64,000 nt of DNA from Hymenopus coronatus (Eukaryota > Arthropoda > Insecta > Mantodea > Hymenopodidae): positions 39,175,001-39,239,000 of the forward strand of contig CM060895.1 of the NCBI GenBank assembly GCA_030762935.1, read 5' to 3'. The translations under genes and the position numbers were made by a program. A model generated the notes under the pieces. That model worked only from the letters and a program-made list of their open reading frames with translations. It did not search any database and was not told where the DNA came from. This document shows, in pieces, positions 24,230 through 34,324 of the stretch (position 1 is its first letter; each line of letters opens with the position of its first letter).

Positions 24230-24388
24230 ACCTCGGGAATGACACTGGAACGAAGATGGAACACCGGTGGAATGCGATGGTGGGGTAAACTGGAGAACCT
24301 GAAGAAAACCCGCCCCTGCACCGCTTTGCCCACCACAAATCTTGCTTGGGATTTAACCCAGGGTTCCCTGATTCTGGTCGTCTCCTTA
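24230..24388 (-). mobile_element. SINE family S2, interrupted at its head by S5
   Basis: On the minus strand CAGGGAACCCTGGGTTAAAT and CCCAAGCAAGATTTGTGGTG lead into GGCAAAGCGGTGCAGGGGCG, GGTTTTCTTCAGGTTCTCCA and TACCCCACCATCGCATTCCA, i.e. the S2 body. The tRNA-like head is cut by the S5 copy that starts at 24389. Confidence 0.75.
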
Positions 24389-24740
24389 GCGCGGTGGTAG
24401 CGCAGCTGCCTACCAAGCGGGAGACCTGGGTTCGATCCCCAGTACCGGCGTGGGGATTTTTCCCCCGCTGGGAGACCTGGACCGGGGTGCACTCAGCCTC
24501 GTGAGGTCCCTGGGGGGCCAATTGAGGAGCTACTTGATGGAGAAGTAGCGGCTCCAGGTCGTGAGGACCGCATTAACCGGCCGGGAGGGGCTCGAGGCGC
24601 TGACCACGTCTCACCCTCCAATACTGCACCCCATCCATGACGTCTGTAGTGGACCGAGATGGGGGACGCAGCGGCCGGGCGGTAGGCGAAGGCTCCCCGT
24701 GAGCTGTCGTGTCATGGAGTTATGTTATGCCTTGATTCTA
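24389..24740 (+). mobile_element. GC-rich tRNA-derived SINE, family S5
   Basis: Starts GCGCGGTGGTAGCGCAGCTG (A box GGTAGCGCAGC) with the B box GGGTTCGATCCCCAG. A GC-rich body of about 280 bp follows (GAGGACCGCATTAACCGGCC, GGTAGGCGAAGGCTCCCCGT). Its base composition stands out sharply from the AT-rich surroundings. It is the least decayed SINE head in the window, and only one copy is present, so SINE status rests on the tRNA-like head plus long body. Confidence 0.7.
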
Positions 24741-24777
24741 CTATGGAGACCCAAAGGTTCCAATAACCATTTGCTAT

Positions 24778-25634
24778 AAAATCACATAACTTTCTCTAGC
24801 TGTTCCAAATACAAACTATTCTTACAATATTCTACTTCTTTTATTTACATCATGCTAATCGAGATAAACATTAGCAGAACTGGTCTCATTACTTGCCTCC
24901 TTGTAAGTAGAAGGAAAATAAGGGAATGTTCTAGGTTAAAATGTTAGTCATATCTTTAAAAAGCTGGTCATTATGTCGTTTTGTTCGCTTTGCATGACCC
25001 CGTTTGAGAAAAGTTAGATAGTTTAAAACTGAAACAAATAACAAGGAATATCTCAAAAACGGTCAACTCTACCAGAAAAACCTATATGAAACAAATGATG
25101 TGTTTTAACGAGTTCTACATTTCTGCGCCGACGTTTTTTCCTCTATCTTTTACAGTTTAATCGTTATGCCAAATTCTGCAACACTCACCCAGAATAAGAG
25201 GTCTTCAGAGGCTATTCCGAGAATATTCAAAATATAAATTACATTTGCAATGTAAATATTTTTTAATATACGGCTTTATAATCAAAATCTTTAGATCTAT
25301 TTTCGAGAATAACAAAAATTTAACAAATTATTCTATGCAAAAGGTAGTTTTTGGTGAGGGGAATGTTTTAAAATCTTCGTGTTGCTCCTTGGAAGCTTCC
25401 TTTGGTTTTTAACAGTTTTTTTCGTTTTTGAGCTATGCTGCCCACAGACACACAAACACACACACATACATACACGTACATACACGGACCTTTTTCTATA
25501 CATCCTTTATCCAGACTCGGAGACTTAAAAAACATATATTTCCGGTGAAATCTGGACATCGAATTTTTGGAATACAATACTTTCTCTAGCTACTATGTAT
25601 ATTGTATGTATATATATGCTAGATAAAGTAAAAA
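24778..25634 (+). mobile_element. F1 repeat copy 14 (TAGC subfamily)
   Basis: The extreme 5' end is shortened (AAAATCACATAACTTTCTCT) and is followed by CTCTAGCTGTTCC. The right end is ATGCTAGATAAAGTAAAA. A (CA)n/(CATA)n tract lies at 25448-25483. TAGC is seen at both ends. Confidence 0.88.
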
Positions 25635-25749
25635 CACTATTTTACATTTTTCTTTTGATCGATTGTAATCAACCTTTCGCTCCCAGTGTGCCTTAATTAA
25701 TCTATTTATCGCAAATTACCAAATTTTGTTTCCGAATTATGTTGTTTTT

Positions 25750-25902
25750 TCTCTCTCTCATGTGAACATTACTTTTTAAAAAATGCTGCTTTGTTTTCAA
25801 GGGCTCAAAATATGTGTTTTCATTGAAACCTTGATGTGGAAAGTTTGGGTAAAATACAATACTTCTTTTAACTAATAGAAGTGACAGGGAAAATAAAAAT
25901 GA
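25750..25902 (+). mobile_element. F1 repeat, 3' fragment (copy 15)
   Basis: Only the last 150 bp: AAAAAATGCTGCTTTG, AAATATGTGTTTTCATTGAA, AAAATACAATACTT, then a broken hairpin and AGGGAAAATAAAAA. Confidence 0.65.
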
Positions 25903-26505
25903 TATCATAAAACAACTTCCGTTGACCCGCCTAAAGAAAACCTTTCATAACAAGTAAAATCATCAAAGTGTTAATTAAGTCCTGCAGTGTACCGTAGTGC
26001 TAATTGGCAAACTGAACCCAAAGCAAGCACTAATTATCCTTAACTCGTTCGTTACCTTGCAGAAAACAAGCACAGGAAAGCATCTAAGGGATCTCTAATA
26101 CAATGAGATCGCTATATCTACTCTGTCGCTTTCCTTCTCGACTTTTGTTTCCGAATCTGCATACCTAATTATAAAATAAAATATTACAACTAGATTCCAT
26201 CCTTGTGGTCTCTATTAGTGTCGTGCAACTTGACATTGCCTGGGCAAGTAACGTGTGCCTTGCTGCATATGCAGCCCTTTAAACATATTAGTGGAGCCTT
26301 TAATCAAATGCCCAGGCGCGGTCAAATTCGTTCAAAGAGGTATGCTCGAAGCGATATTTCCTGACTGGAGTGGGTGGCCTTGATTGAATTATTGCAAGCA
26401 TGTTTAGTCCATTCACAGCTAAGTAAGTTCTTATTTACAAAATGCAGCAAAGTTCGGGAGTTTGAAGGGATATAAAGATGATGAATTGGTTTAACTCAAA
26501 CCAAT
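25903..26505. other. unassigned region
   Basis: No repeat family or coding signal recognised. Confidence 0.3.
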
Positions 26506-26748
26506 ATTTTCTCTTCTTAGTACATAGTACACAGAGAACGCATTGCATTCCACTAAAAATTTCTATGCCAAGATTTCACCGGAAATACATGTTTTAGGCT
26601 TCTTTGAAACAAAAAAATAGTTTTTAGAAAGAGGCCCGTTTGTTTGTAACACAATAACTCAGAAAAGAAAAGTCGCTAAAATACCTAACTTTGTATTTAA
26701 GTTATGTATCTTCCAAGGATGCCACACAAGAATATGAGGAAAATCTCC
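26506..26748 (-). mobile_element. F1 repeat, 3' fragment (copy 16)
   Basis: The plus strand begins TTTTCTCTTCTTAGTACATA and continues through AAGATTTCACCGGAAATACA and ATCTTCCAAGGATGC, stopping at AGGAAAATCTCCC, where the mariner fragment begins. Confidence 0.8.
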
Positions 26749-27225
26749 CGGCGAACCGGCTCCGAAGAAGACAAAGGTGGTGAAATCTGGAATCATCTAC
26801 ATTGATTACTTGTGGAAAGGAAGAACGATAAATGGAGATGTTTATGCATGGAGAAATCAAGAAGAAACTCCCTCACCTGACAAAGAAACATATTCTCACC
26901 CATGAAGACCATGCGAGGGTGCACAACTGCGCAGTTTCGATGGCGAAAACTGTAGATTTAAGGTTTGAATTACCACAACACCCACCGTATTCATCAGATT
27001 TGGCCCCCAGTAACTTTTTATTTCCAAACATGAAAAAGAAGCTCGGTGTCTAAAGAAGAGGTCATCCCCCAAACAGATGCCTATTTTGAGGACCTTCCGA
27101 AATCCTACTTTTTGGAAAGCTTCAAGTAGTTGGAGAAACGCTGAGAAAAATACATCGAGCTAAAAGGAGATTGATTATGTTGAAAAAAAAATACGTTAAG
27201 CGAAACGACTTCCATTGGTTCGGTT
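26749..27225 (+). pseudogene. mariner transposase, C-terminal half, decayed
   Basis: Frame pieces read PKKTKVVKSG, IDYLWKGRTINGD, PYSSDLAPSNFLFPNMKKKL (in the open frame 26832-27053), then with a frameshift the C-terminal series for EEVI, DAYFEDLPKSYFLESF and WRNAEK. This is the order seen in mariner (irritans-like) transposases. The third catalytic aspartate, expected in the position SD of DLAPSD, is N here, and the region with the second aspartate is scrambled. The N-terminal DNA-binding domain and both element ends are missing. It directly abuts the truncated F1 copy 16. Confidence 0.75.
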
Positions 27226-27440
27226 AACCGCGATGCTATTATAAATTACTTTTTGAAACCAGGCTGCTTATCCTTCCCTCCGTAACCCTTACTTACTACA
27301 CTCCAGAGTAGCTCTACTATTCGTACGTCACCATATGTGGATCCTGTCTTGAATAGTCCAGGAAAAGAAATTATATTTTTCAGTAATTAAGTTTCCTTAA
27401 AAAAAAACAAACAAAAAAACGTGTTTACATCACTATAAAA
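27226..27440. other. short spacer
   Basis: AT-rich with an A-rich patch near 27400. No feature recognised. Confidence 0.3.
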
Positions 27441-29046
27441 ATCTTATATGTTCCACTCAGACTTTCTCTAGCTGTTTCATAAAAGAACTTTCCCTATAAA
27501 ATATCCTTTTATCTACGTCATGCTAATCAAGATAAACGTTGACAGAATTAATGTTGTTACTTGCTTCTTTGCAAGTAGAATGGAAATAATGGAAACACTA
27601 GGTTAAATTGATAGATCTTTTAATAGCCGGTCGGTATGTGATACAACTGAAGTTCGGTTCTGTCTGCTTGCTAGCAGTAAACAAACAAGAGACGAAAAGA
27701 AAGGTGTCTCCGTTTGAGAAAGTTTTTAAATATTTTAAAACAAACCAATAATTCGGAATACCTCGGAAACGGCTAACTCTAAAAAATAAAGTGTATATGA
27801 CATAAATTGTGTGTTTTAATGAGATTTACTTTTGTGTAGTACATTTTTACTTTCTCTAGCCCCATATCTACAATGTACATAGGGATAGAGAAGTATTGTA
27901 TTCCACCCAAAAATTCGATACCGAGATTTCACCGTAAATACATGTTTTAGGACACCCTGTATCCAAAAAAAAGTATTTTGAGAGAGTTATCGTGTCTGTG
28001 AACACGATAACTCAAAAACGAAAAGTAGCTAAAATACTAAACTTGGTATTTAAGTTTAGTATCTTCCAGGGATGCGACACGAAGATTTTGAGAAAAATCC
28101 CCACACCCCAAACTACCCTTTACATGTAACTTTTTTAGAAAATTTTGATTTTCTTAAAAATTGCCCTAACGATTTTGATTAAAATATCATATATTAAAGA
28201 TATTTACCTAACAAGTAAAATGTGTATCTAGAATTTTCTGGGAATAGCTTCTGAAGACCTGTTTATTCTGGATGAATTTGGCTTAATTTGGCATAACTAG
28301 TAAACCGTAAGAGATAGACAAAAACTTATTATACAAAACATTTAGGTTTTGTTAAAATACACAAGTTATGTCATATACATTTTTCTCGTGGAGCTTACCG
28401 TTACCGAGGTATTCATTGTTATTAGTTTCAGTTGTGAAGTACTTATACTTTTCTCAGACGGTAGTGTCTGTTTTTCTTTTGTTCTACTCCTGGCCAAGAA
28501 AAGAAGCGATTTGTAATGACAATCGCATAACGACAGCTTTTAAAACATTTGACTATTGGTTTAGCCTAGTGTATTCCCTTAACTTCTTCCTACTTATACG
28601 GAACTAAATAATAAGAACATTGTGCTAATGAGTACCACGATTAGCAAGGTGCAGAAAGAAGAAGAATCTTATATATGAAGTTTGTAGAACAGCTAGAGGA
28701 AGTCATGTGAGTGTAACACATCAGATGTTTTTCTATACTTGAAAATCGTGTCGCATTCTTGGATGATAGAGAACTTAAATACCAAGTTTGGTATTTAATC
28801 GATTTTTCGTTTTTGAGCTGTTCTGCCCACAGACACATACACGGATATGTTTCTAATGTTTTATTTATATATTTTTTTTTATTCAAGATATATCATAACG
28901 TATATCCGGCGAATTCTCGGTATCGACTTTTTGGGTCTAATACCTTGTGTCTACCGGAAGTAGTTAAAGCGGGCGTTAAACACTACCCCCCCCAAATTAC
29001 CTTATCTATCTTGCACGTACTTACACGAGCTAGAGAAAGTAAAATA
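27441..29046 (+). mobile_element. F1 repeat copy 17 (TAGC subfamily) split by F1 copy 18
   Basis: The left part is 27441-27845 (AAAAATCTTATATGTTCCAC, CTTTCTCTAGCTG, up to TGTGTAGTACATTTT). The right part is about 28727-29046, resuming with TTTTTCTATA, then GAAAATCGTGTCGCATTC to GAGCTAGAGAAAGTAAAA. The central 300-350 bp is missing. The ends share the TAGC signature (CTCTAGCT on the left, AGCTAGAG on the right). The region before the 3' tip carries about 60 bp of extra sequence (28960-29010). Confidence 0.85.
27845..28726 (-). mobile_element. F1 repeat copy 18, full length, nested in copy 17 (TAGC subfamily)
   Basis: On the plus strand it runs TTTTACTTTCTCTAGCCCC ... ACAGCTAGAGGAAGTCATGT then GTAACACATCAGAT, 882 bp. 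The 3' hairpin arms TAGCCCCATAT and ATAGGGATAGAG match well. It sits in the T-run of the host copy, with T-runs on both sides. It is very close in sequence to copy 11, so both are probably young members of one subfamily. Confidence 0.92.
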
Positions 29047-29339
29047 AAATATTGTGTTCTATTGTTTCAGCATGAACTTGTTGGAGCGCGTAACACCAAA
29101 AACGTGTTTGGTTTTTTTAATTACGACGTTAATGAGGTGCAATGCCGCTGGCAACAGTACCGCGTCAGAATTATTTACATATGCTAGCAGCAGTCATTAG
29201 GCGTCAAACCGAAATATCAGCACAATTGACAACTTCTGCCTATGCGCAGATATTTCGCCAGCGCATTAAAAATAACGATCGGTTCTATGCAAAGGCTGTG
29301 TCAGCATCACATCATGGTTTATCTGCAGATTTAAACGCT
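29047..29339. other. unassigned block with a 66-codon frame
   Basis: Somewhat less AT-rich than its surroundings. The frame 29142-29342 (AAVIRRQTEISAQLTTS region) looks protein-like but matches nothing I know and has no repeat partner here. It may be a fragment of another mobile element. Confidence 0.25.
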
Positions 29340-29625
29340 TAAATCAGTCGCAGCAAAGGGTGTCGAGTTGAGAATGACCTTGCTACCCTGTCTCAAAGAG
29401 GGTGAAGGGATGAGAGTCAACAACTTGCCTGTAGTACTTAACGTTGGGTTAAAATAGTTTATTACTTTCCTCAAACACACCCACACATTCATTCTCGCAT
29501 ACATACTTTCAGAGTCTGTGGGGGATAGGGAATAATTCTGGTTAAAGAAAAAGTCCACGCCCCAGACAGGTATTGAACTCCGGGTGAGATGTCAGCTTGC
29601 TGACCGCTCGACCACGGAGGCAGTC
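29340..29625 (-). mobile_element. tRNA-derived SINE, family S1, minus strand
   Basis: The minus strand starts GACTGCCTCCGTGGTCGAGC with a B box GGAGTTCAATACCTG, then CAGAATTATTCCCTATCCCC, CACAGACTCTGAAAGTATG and a GTGTGGGTGTG tract. This is the same structure as 2148-2440. Confidence 0.82.
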
Positions 29626-29689
29626 TTTATTTTCTTAGTTAGAAGATATTAGAAGGTATTCAGCAAAATCAAATGGTCTACGATTTGTT

Positions 29690-29810
29690 TCAGCTCTCTG
29701 TGCGGTTGCTCTAACCGTTGAGTTACTGCGACATTGCCTTATTAGAACCAATTGAAACACTCAGTGCCACAGTCGGGTTTCAACCCTCCAACTTGTTCCT
29801 GTTTTTACCC
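29690..29810 (-). mobile_element. tRNA-like fragments (unclassified SINE debris)
   Basis: The minus strand carries an A-box-like GTAACTCAACGGTTAGAGCA and, separately and in the wrong order, a B-box-like GGGTTGAAACCCG. The order excludes a tRNA gene. These are probably pieces of two SINE heads. Confidence 0.4.
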
Positions 29811-29871
29811 GGTCAATCAACGGTATGTCTCCCTTCAGAGAACACCTTAACGGCGACTTATCCCGGTAATA

Positions 29872-31132
29872 CGAGGGGCTGTAAAAAAAGTAGTGGCAAC
29901 ATGGTTCCCACATTCACAGGAGAGCGGATATGAGCCAATAGGATATAGGAGCGATGTGACTAGTGTCGATGTGTGGTGTGCATCGGTCGGGCTGCCAGTT
30001 GAGAGATTTTTGATTCAGATTCTTTAGATATTGAATTTGATTCTTATATAATTCCAAAAACATGGTTTCTTGATATATTTAAGAGATCTAACCTGCCACT
30101 GAAAATTTTTAAAGGGCCGCGGTATAGCGTTGAAGTGAACAGTGTCAAGTGCACCGCTCTAAAGCACGTTTACCAAAGGCGATCAGTGTTCGTGGATTAA
30201 AATCGAGGTTGCCCATGGAAAAAATGCACCAGCATGTTATCGAGGATTACGTGAAGCCTATGGCGGGAATGCATTGCCGTACAGGACGGTTCCTCGATGG
30301 GCCAAGGCGTTTCGTGCAGGTCGGACTCAGACTGCGGATTTGCACCGCACAGGTTGGCCGTCCATTCCACAGGATCAGAATGACAAGGTGAGTGGACCAT
30401 CGATGGACTGTCCGGGAGTTATCCGTAGAGGTTGGTCTCAGTCATCAAACTGTGTGGCATATGCTGACGAAATGTCTTCACCTGAGGAAAATTGCGTCCC
30501 GTTGGGTTCCACATCGACTTATGAGGTACAGAAATGGCACCGGCATGCACTGGCTGGCATCCACCTAGACAGATACCGCAACGAAGGAGACGCATTTCTG
30601 CAGCGAATTGTCGCCATTGATGAGACGTATGAGCCGGAATTGAAGCGTCAGTCGAATGAATGGCGTCACCCAGGTTCACCACGTCCACAGAAAATTCGAC
30701 AGGAAACCAGTCGGATGAAGCTGATGCATACGACTACGAGGGGGTTATTCTTATGCATGCCTTGCCTGAGGGACAAACCGTCAACAGTGACTACTATTGC
30801 CGATTTCTGGAGCGACATCTTCGTCCGGCTATGCGAGACCATCACTCCATAGTGTTGCATGACAACGCACGACCTGTTTCCGAAGTTGAAGGAACCCCCC
30901 TCCGAGGCCGCCGATTTCCTGACGTGGCATCTGTAATCCGCGCAGTAGGGCACTCCATCGCAGTCATCAACAGAGATCGCCTTGCCAACGGTCCCCAACG
31001 GCTGCCATACATTCAGCAAAAGGTCAGGGACTTTACGGGTGACTACATTGAAGGAATGTAATGCAATTGTACTTGTGAGTTCAATACATATTGTGTCTAT
31101 CAATGTTGCCACTACTTTATTTACAGCCCTCG
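29872..31132 (+). mobile_element. mariner element with complete ends, non-autonomous by decay
   Basis: 1,261 bp flanked by TA on both sides (29870-29871 and 31133-31134). Inverted terminal repeats of about 31 bp begin CGAGGGGCTGTAAAAAAAG on the left, and CGAGGGCTGTAAATAAAG on the right read on the minus strand; both continue AGTGGCAACAT. The length and TA duplication are those of the mariner family. It carries the transposase pseudogene 30140-31061. Confidence 0.9.
30140..31061 (+). pseudogene. mariner (Mos1-type family) transposase pseudogene
   Basis: Conserved blocks run in order across three frames: ACYRGLREAYGGNALPYRTV, then PRWAKAFRAGRTQTADLHRT (second helix-turn-helix), WHRHALAGIHLDRY, NEGDAFLQRIVAIDETYEPE (first catalytic Asp intact in AIDET), LKRQSNEWRHPGSPRPQKIR, EGVILMHALPEGQTVNSDYY, FLERHLRPAM, SIVLHDNARPV (second catalytic Asp intact), LRGRRFPDVASVIRAVGHSI, LPYIQQKVRDFTGDYIEGM and stop. 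Between HDNARP and the KEPLRG-equivalent a segment of about 25-30 residues is missing; in the family this holds the PPYSPDLSP motif with the third catalytic Asp. The copy is therefore inactive even apart from the frameshifts and stops. The stop codon lies about 70 bp before the right terminus. Confidence 0.85.
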
Positions 31133-31152
31133 TATTAATATAGTTATTGTCA

Positions 31153-31214
31153 AGTATCAAGCACGCTGTCACAGTAGCTCAATAGTTAGAGCAATCACAC
31201 GGAAAGCGGGAGAA

Positions 31215-31246
<32 letters not shown>

Positions 31247-31425
31247 CAAATGTTGCTGTTCCAAGATACACACATACACACATTGGACAAACATAGAAAC
31301 ACCCATGCCCAAGTCAGCACTCGAACCCACGATCCCCTGCGCCACGAAGCACCAAAGCGAGACACTTAGCGCGGCCATTGGGCCCGGCGTGTTCAAATCC
31401 CCGCTATGGCATTGGATTTTCCCGC
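31153..31425 (+). mobile_element. tRNA-like SINE (S7) split by an S6 SINE
   Basis: The left part (31153-31216) has the A box GTAGCTCAATAGTTAGAGCA and then AAAGCGGGAG. The right part (31386-31425) supplies the B box GTGTTCAAATCCCCGC and GCATTGGATTTTCCCGC. The two halves fit together around the S6 insertion. Only one copy is visible, so a former tRNA pseudogene is the alternative. Confidence 0.55.
31217..31385 (-). mobile_element. tRNA-derived SINE, family S6, with a long poly(A)
   Basis: The minus strand starts GGGCCCAATGGCCGCGCTAA, with TGGTGCTTCGTGGCGCAGGG and the B box GGGTTCGAGTGCTGACTTGG, then the body GGGCATGGGTGTTTCTATG. It ends in 30 A (plus-strand T-run 31217-31246). The long pure tail suggests a fairly recent insertion. 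Confidence 0.8.
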
Positions 31426-31632
31426 TAATAATAATAGTAATAATACCCAGTGTGACGTAAATACAGGAGGAGCATTACCAACAACAATGCACACATAACT
31501 TCTATTCAGTATGCCATTAAGGTTAGAGACGCCTTGGTGAATAACATAAAGCACTAATGGTGTAGGCCCTGCGTTAGCGTGACTGTACGACAGCCAATTA
31601 GCACACGAAAAAGAAGCGCGACACTATATTGT

Positions 31633-32614
31633 TGCTGGGAGAGGCGGTAAGGGGAAATTAGTGAGTCCGTATCATGGAGAAACAGCAGTATTTCGTTACA
31701 CTTTTGAAAATTCAAAACCACGTTTGCGCATGCTCATAATCCACATAACTTCGTCAGCTATTTTAATTTTCTCTACACTGTGTATAGAGACGGTAATGTA
31801 TTGCACCCAAAAATTCGATACTGAGATTTCACCGGAAATGTGTTTTGAGGTACCCTGAGTCAAAAGAAGCATTTTTACAAAAACATCTGTGAGTGTATGT
31901 CTGTGGGCAGCAAAGTGCCCCCCCCAAAAAAGATAATTTGGTTAAATACTAAACTTGATATTTAAGTTTAGTTAGTATCATCCACGAAGATTTTCAGTGA
32001 AATCCCCCACTTCAAACTACCCTTTACATGGAAAAACTTTCGAAAATGTTTATTTTCTCAAAGTGGCTCTAAGATTTTGATTAAAATATCGTATATTAAA
32101 TATATTTAAATAGCAATTAAAATATATATTTTGAATTTTTTGGAAATAGCCTCTGAAGACCTGTTTATTCTGGATGGATTTTGTGGAACTTTGCATAACT
32201 GGTAAACCGTAGGAGATAGATAAAAACGTGCTTAACAAAAAGTGTGGAGATCGCTAAAACACACAATTTATGTTACATACATTTTTTTCGGGGAGTTGAC
32301 CGTTTTTGAGATCTTGCATGTTATTGGCTTCAGTTTTAAAATGCTTATATTTTTCTCATAGGGAACTTGTAAACTCAACCATACAAACAAAGGAACTTCA
32401 ATCACATAGCAACCAGTTTTTAAAATCTTTGACTATCGCTTTAGCCTATGGTATTCTCTTATTTCCCTTCTATTTATATGGAAGCAAGTATTAAGACCAT
32501 CTCTGCTAATTTTTTTCTCGATTAGTATGAAGTAAATAGAAGATTAAGCATTTTAACAATTTGTTGTAGAGACGTAGAGAAAGTTATATGAATGGAACAC
32601 GTCAGATTTTGGTA
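31633..32614. repeat. tandem duplication, unit 1
   Basis: About 982 bp made of 130 bp of non-F1 sequence (GCTGGGAGAGGCGGTAAGGG, AATTAGTGAGTC, CATGGAGAAA, TTTGCGCATGC) plus F1 copy 19. The same non-F1 sequence followed by an F1 copy in the same orientation starts again at 32615. Confidence 0.8.
31762..32607 (-). mobile_element. F1 repeat copy 19, full length (TAC subfamily)
   Basis: The plus strand runs TTTTAATTTTCTCTACACTG (3' end) with a short hairpin CTCTACACTGTGTATAGAG, the core, then ACGTAGAGAAAGTTATATGA and GGAACACGTCAGATTTT (5' end). CTCTAC occurs at both ends. Confidence 0.9.
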
Positions 32615-32740
32615 GCTGGGAGAGGCGGCAAGGGGAAATTAGTGAGTCAGATCATGCGGAAATAGAACATTATTTCGTTACCCTCTGAGGCTTTAAAGTC
32701 ATGCTTGCGCATGCCTATAATCCGCATAACTTCAACTATT

Positions 32741-34000
32741 TTTACTTTCTCTACTATGTACATAATATATAGAGAAAGCATTGCATTCCACCCAAAATTC
32801 GATATCTAGAATTAATCGGAGAAATATTTTGAGGTCCCCGGAATCAAAAAAAAATATTTTTTAGAAAAAAAAAAAAGGTCCCTGTGCCTGTGAACACGAT
32901 AAATCAAAAACAAAAACACGATAAAATACCAAACTTGGCATTTATGTTTAGTATCTTCCAAGGATGCGACACGAAGATTTTAAGAAAAAATCCCCCCGCC
33001 CTACTACATTTACAAGGGAAAATTTTCGAAAGTTTCATTTTCTAAAAAATGGCTGTAACGATTTTGATTAAAATAATGCATTAAAATATATTTACATGAC
33101 AAATAGAATGTACATTTTGTATTTTCAACAGCCTCTGAAGAGTTCTTCATTCTGGATGAATTTTGCCTAACTGGTAAACCGTAAGAGATAGATAAGACTT
33201 ACTCCTAAAAATATGGATTTCGTTAAAACACACAATTCCTATCATTCATATTTTTTTTTTTTTTTTTTTCGTGGAGCTGACCATTTTTAGATATTACTTG
33301 TTATTGGTTTGGTTTTAAAATACATAATCCTTAATTGCATGGTATTGTACATATGCAGCAAAGATGATTAATTAAAAGATGATTAATTAAATCTTTTAGT
33401 ATTTTTAGTGGACTTTTTTTTTTGTAATTTTTATTGCACTAACCTTCAGCAATAAAATTAGACCAGCCTAATTTATATATTAATATTTTATCCAATTAAA
33501 CTGTAGTTTGTGTAATTTTTTTAGTAGCAAAGAGCAAAAGCCATGCAACTACAATCAAATGTAACACCCTAGCATCCGAACGTCCCATCATACCGGTTGT
33601 TTTCCTTGCCCCCCCCCCCAGTCCTTTACCACGGGAGTATTTCACTGCAGTCGCCTCGACATTCGGCTAGTCCTTTCCGCACTAACGATCACGGCTATTC
33701 AAGATGTTTCAGTTGTCGTGCTGATGAAAGGGATATAAATACCGGTTTGTGAATTAGCGGAAGAATGTCATATGTAGCAAAATAATTCCATTCAATTAAG
33801 GATTAAATCTTTTCTCATACGGGAATTTGTCAACTGACAATGCACAGAAATGGATTTCAACCAATGGCGATCAGCTTCTAAGAGATATTCTATCGCTTTA
33901 GCCTAGTGTCCTCTCTTGTTTCCCTTCTACTTACAAGAAAGCAAGTAATAGGATAATTTATGCCAATGTTCATCTCGATTAGCATGAAGTAAATCTTAGG
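32741..34000 (-). mobile_element. F1 repeat copy 20, interrupted by a TIR element, 5' end missing
   Basis: The 3' side starts TTTTACTTTCTCTACTATG. The core is intact to GGTTTGGTTTTAAAATACA (33328). It resumes at about 33809 (TCTTTTCTCATACGGGAATT) and stops after ATTAGCATGAAGTAAATC near 34000, before the 5' terminal 100 bp. Confidence 0.85.
33328..33808. mobile_element. TIR element (MITE-like) inside F1 copy 20
   Basis: About 480 bp bounded by imperfect inverted repeats: TAATCCTTAATTGCATGGTA on the left; on the minus strand of the right end, AATCCTTAATTGAATGGAAT. Outside these, the F1 sequence continues on both sides, so the boundaries are well supported. It holds a C-run (33610-33619) and a TATAAATA string, but no open frame. 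The target duplication is ambiguous (TAA/TTA-like). Confidence 0.65.
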
Positions 34001-34324
34001 TGTTATCCCCTCCACGCAGGATTTGTCAAGCTATATCGATACACCTGTACATAATGTGCTTGAAGTAAATTCTTGTTTATCTGTGAGCAGGTTGCTTTAC
34101 CTCACTGTTAAGCGTGTCATCAGCAGGTCCTTACCATCCTAAACGAAGTATTTAGGGGGACATTCCACAATGCCCAAATGCAACCTAACAGGCACCTGAC
34201 ACAGACTTTTATTGAAACACTATCACCTCCTCCTTTTCCTGATTCTGGATATTGAACGCAGCATTGCTGCAAGCGTTCGTGCCAGCTTTTTTGACAGTGT
34301 TTAATGCCGGATTTTACTACAAAT
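34001..34324. other. unassigned region with a 74-codon minus-strand frame
   Basis: The minus frame 34120-34344 contains SGIKHCQKSWHERLQQCC, which faintly recalls the C-terminal W..RL..C pattern of some transposases. It is too short and isolated to assign. Confidence 0.2.

Larger units (their letters stand above)
32615..34000. repeat. tandem duplication, unit 2 (expanded and truncated)
   Basis: Begins GCTGGGAGAGGCGGCAAGGG with the same 125-bp leader as unit 1, then F1 copy 20. Divergence of the leader is moderate (several substitutions and small indels), so the duplication is old. A 480-bp insertion expands it, and its end is lost near 34000. Confidence 0.75.

Noticed and set aside
24389..24735. 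GC-rich island as a possible promoter/CpG island or horizontally acquired segment
   Set aside because: It begins with a tRNA-like promoter and looks like a SINE (S5). There is no adjacent gene.
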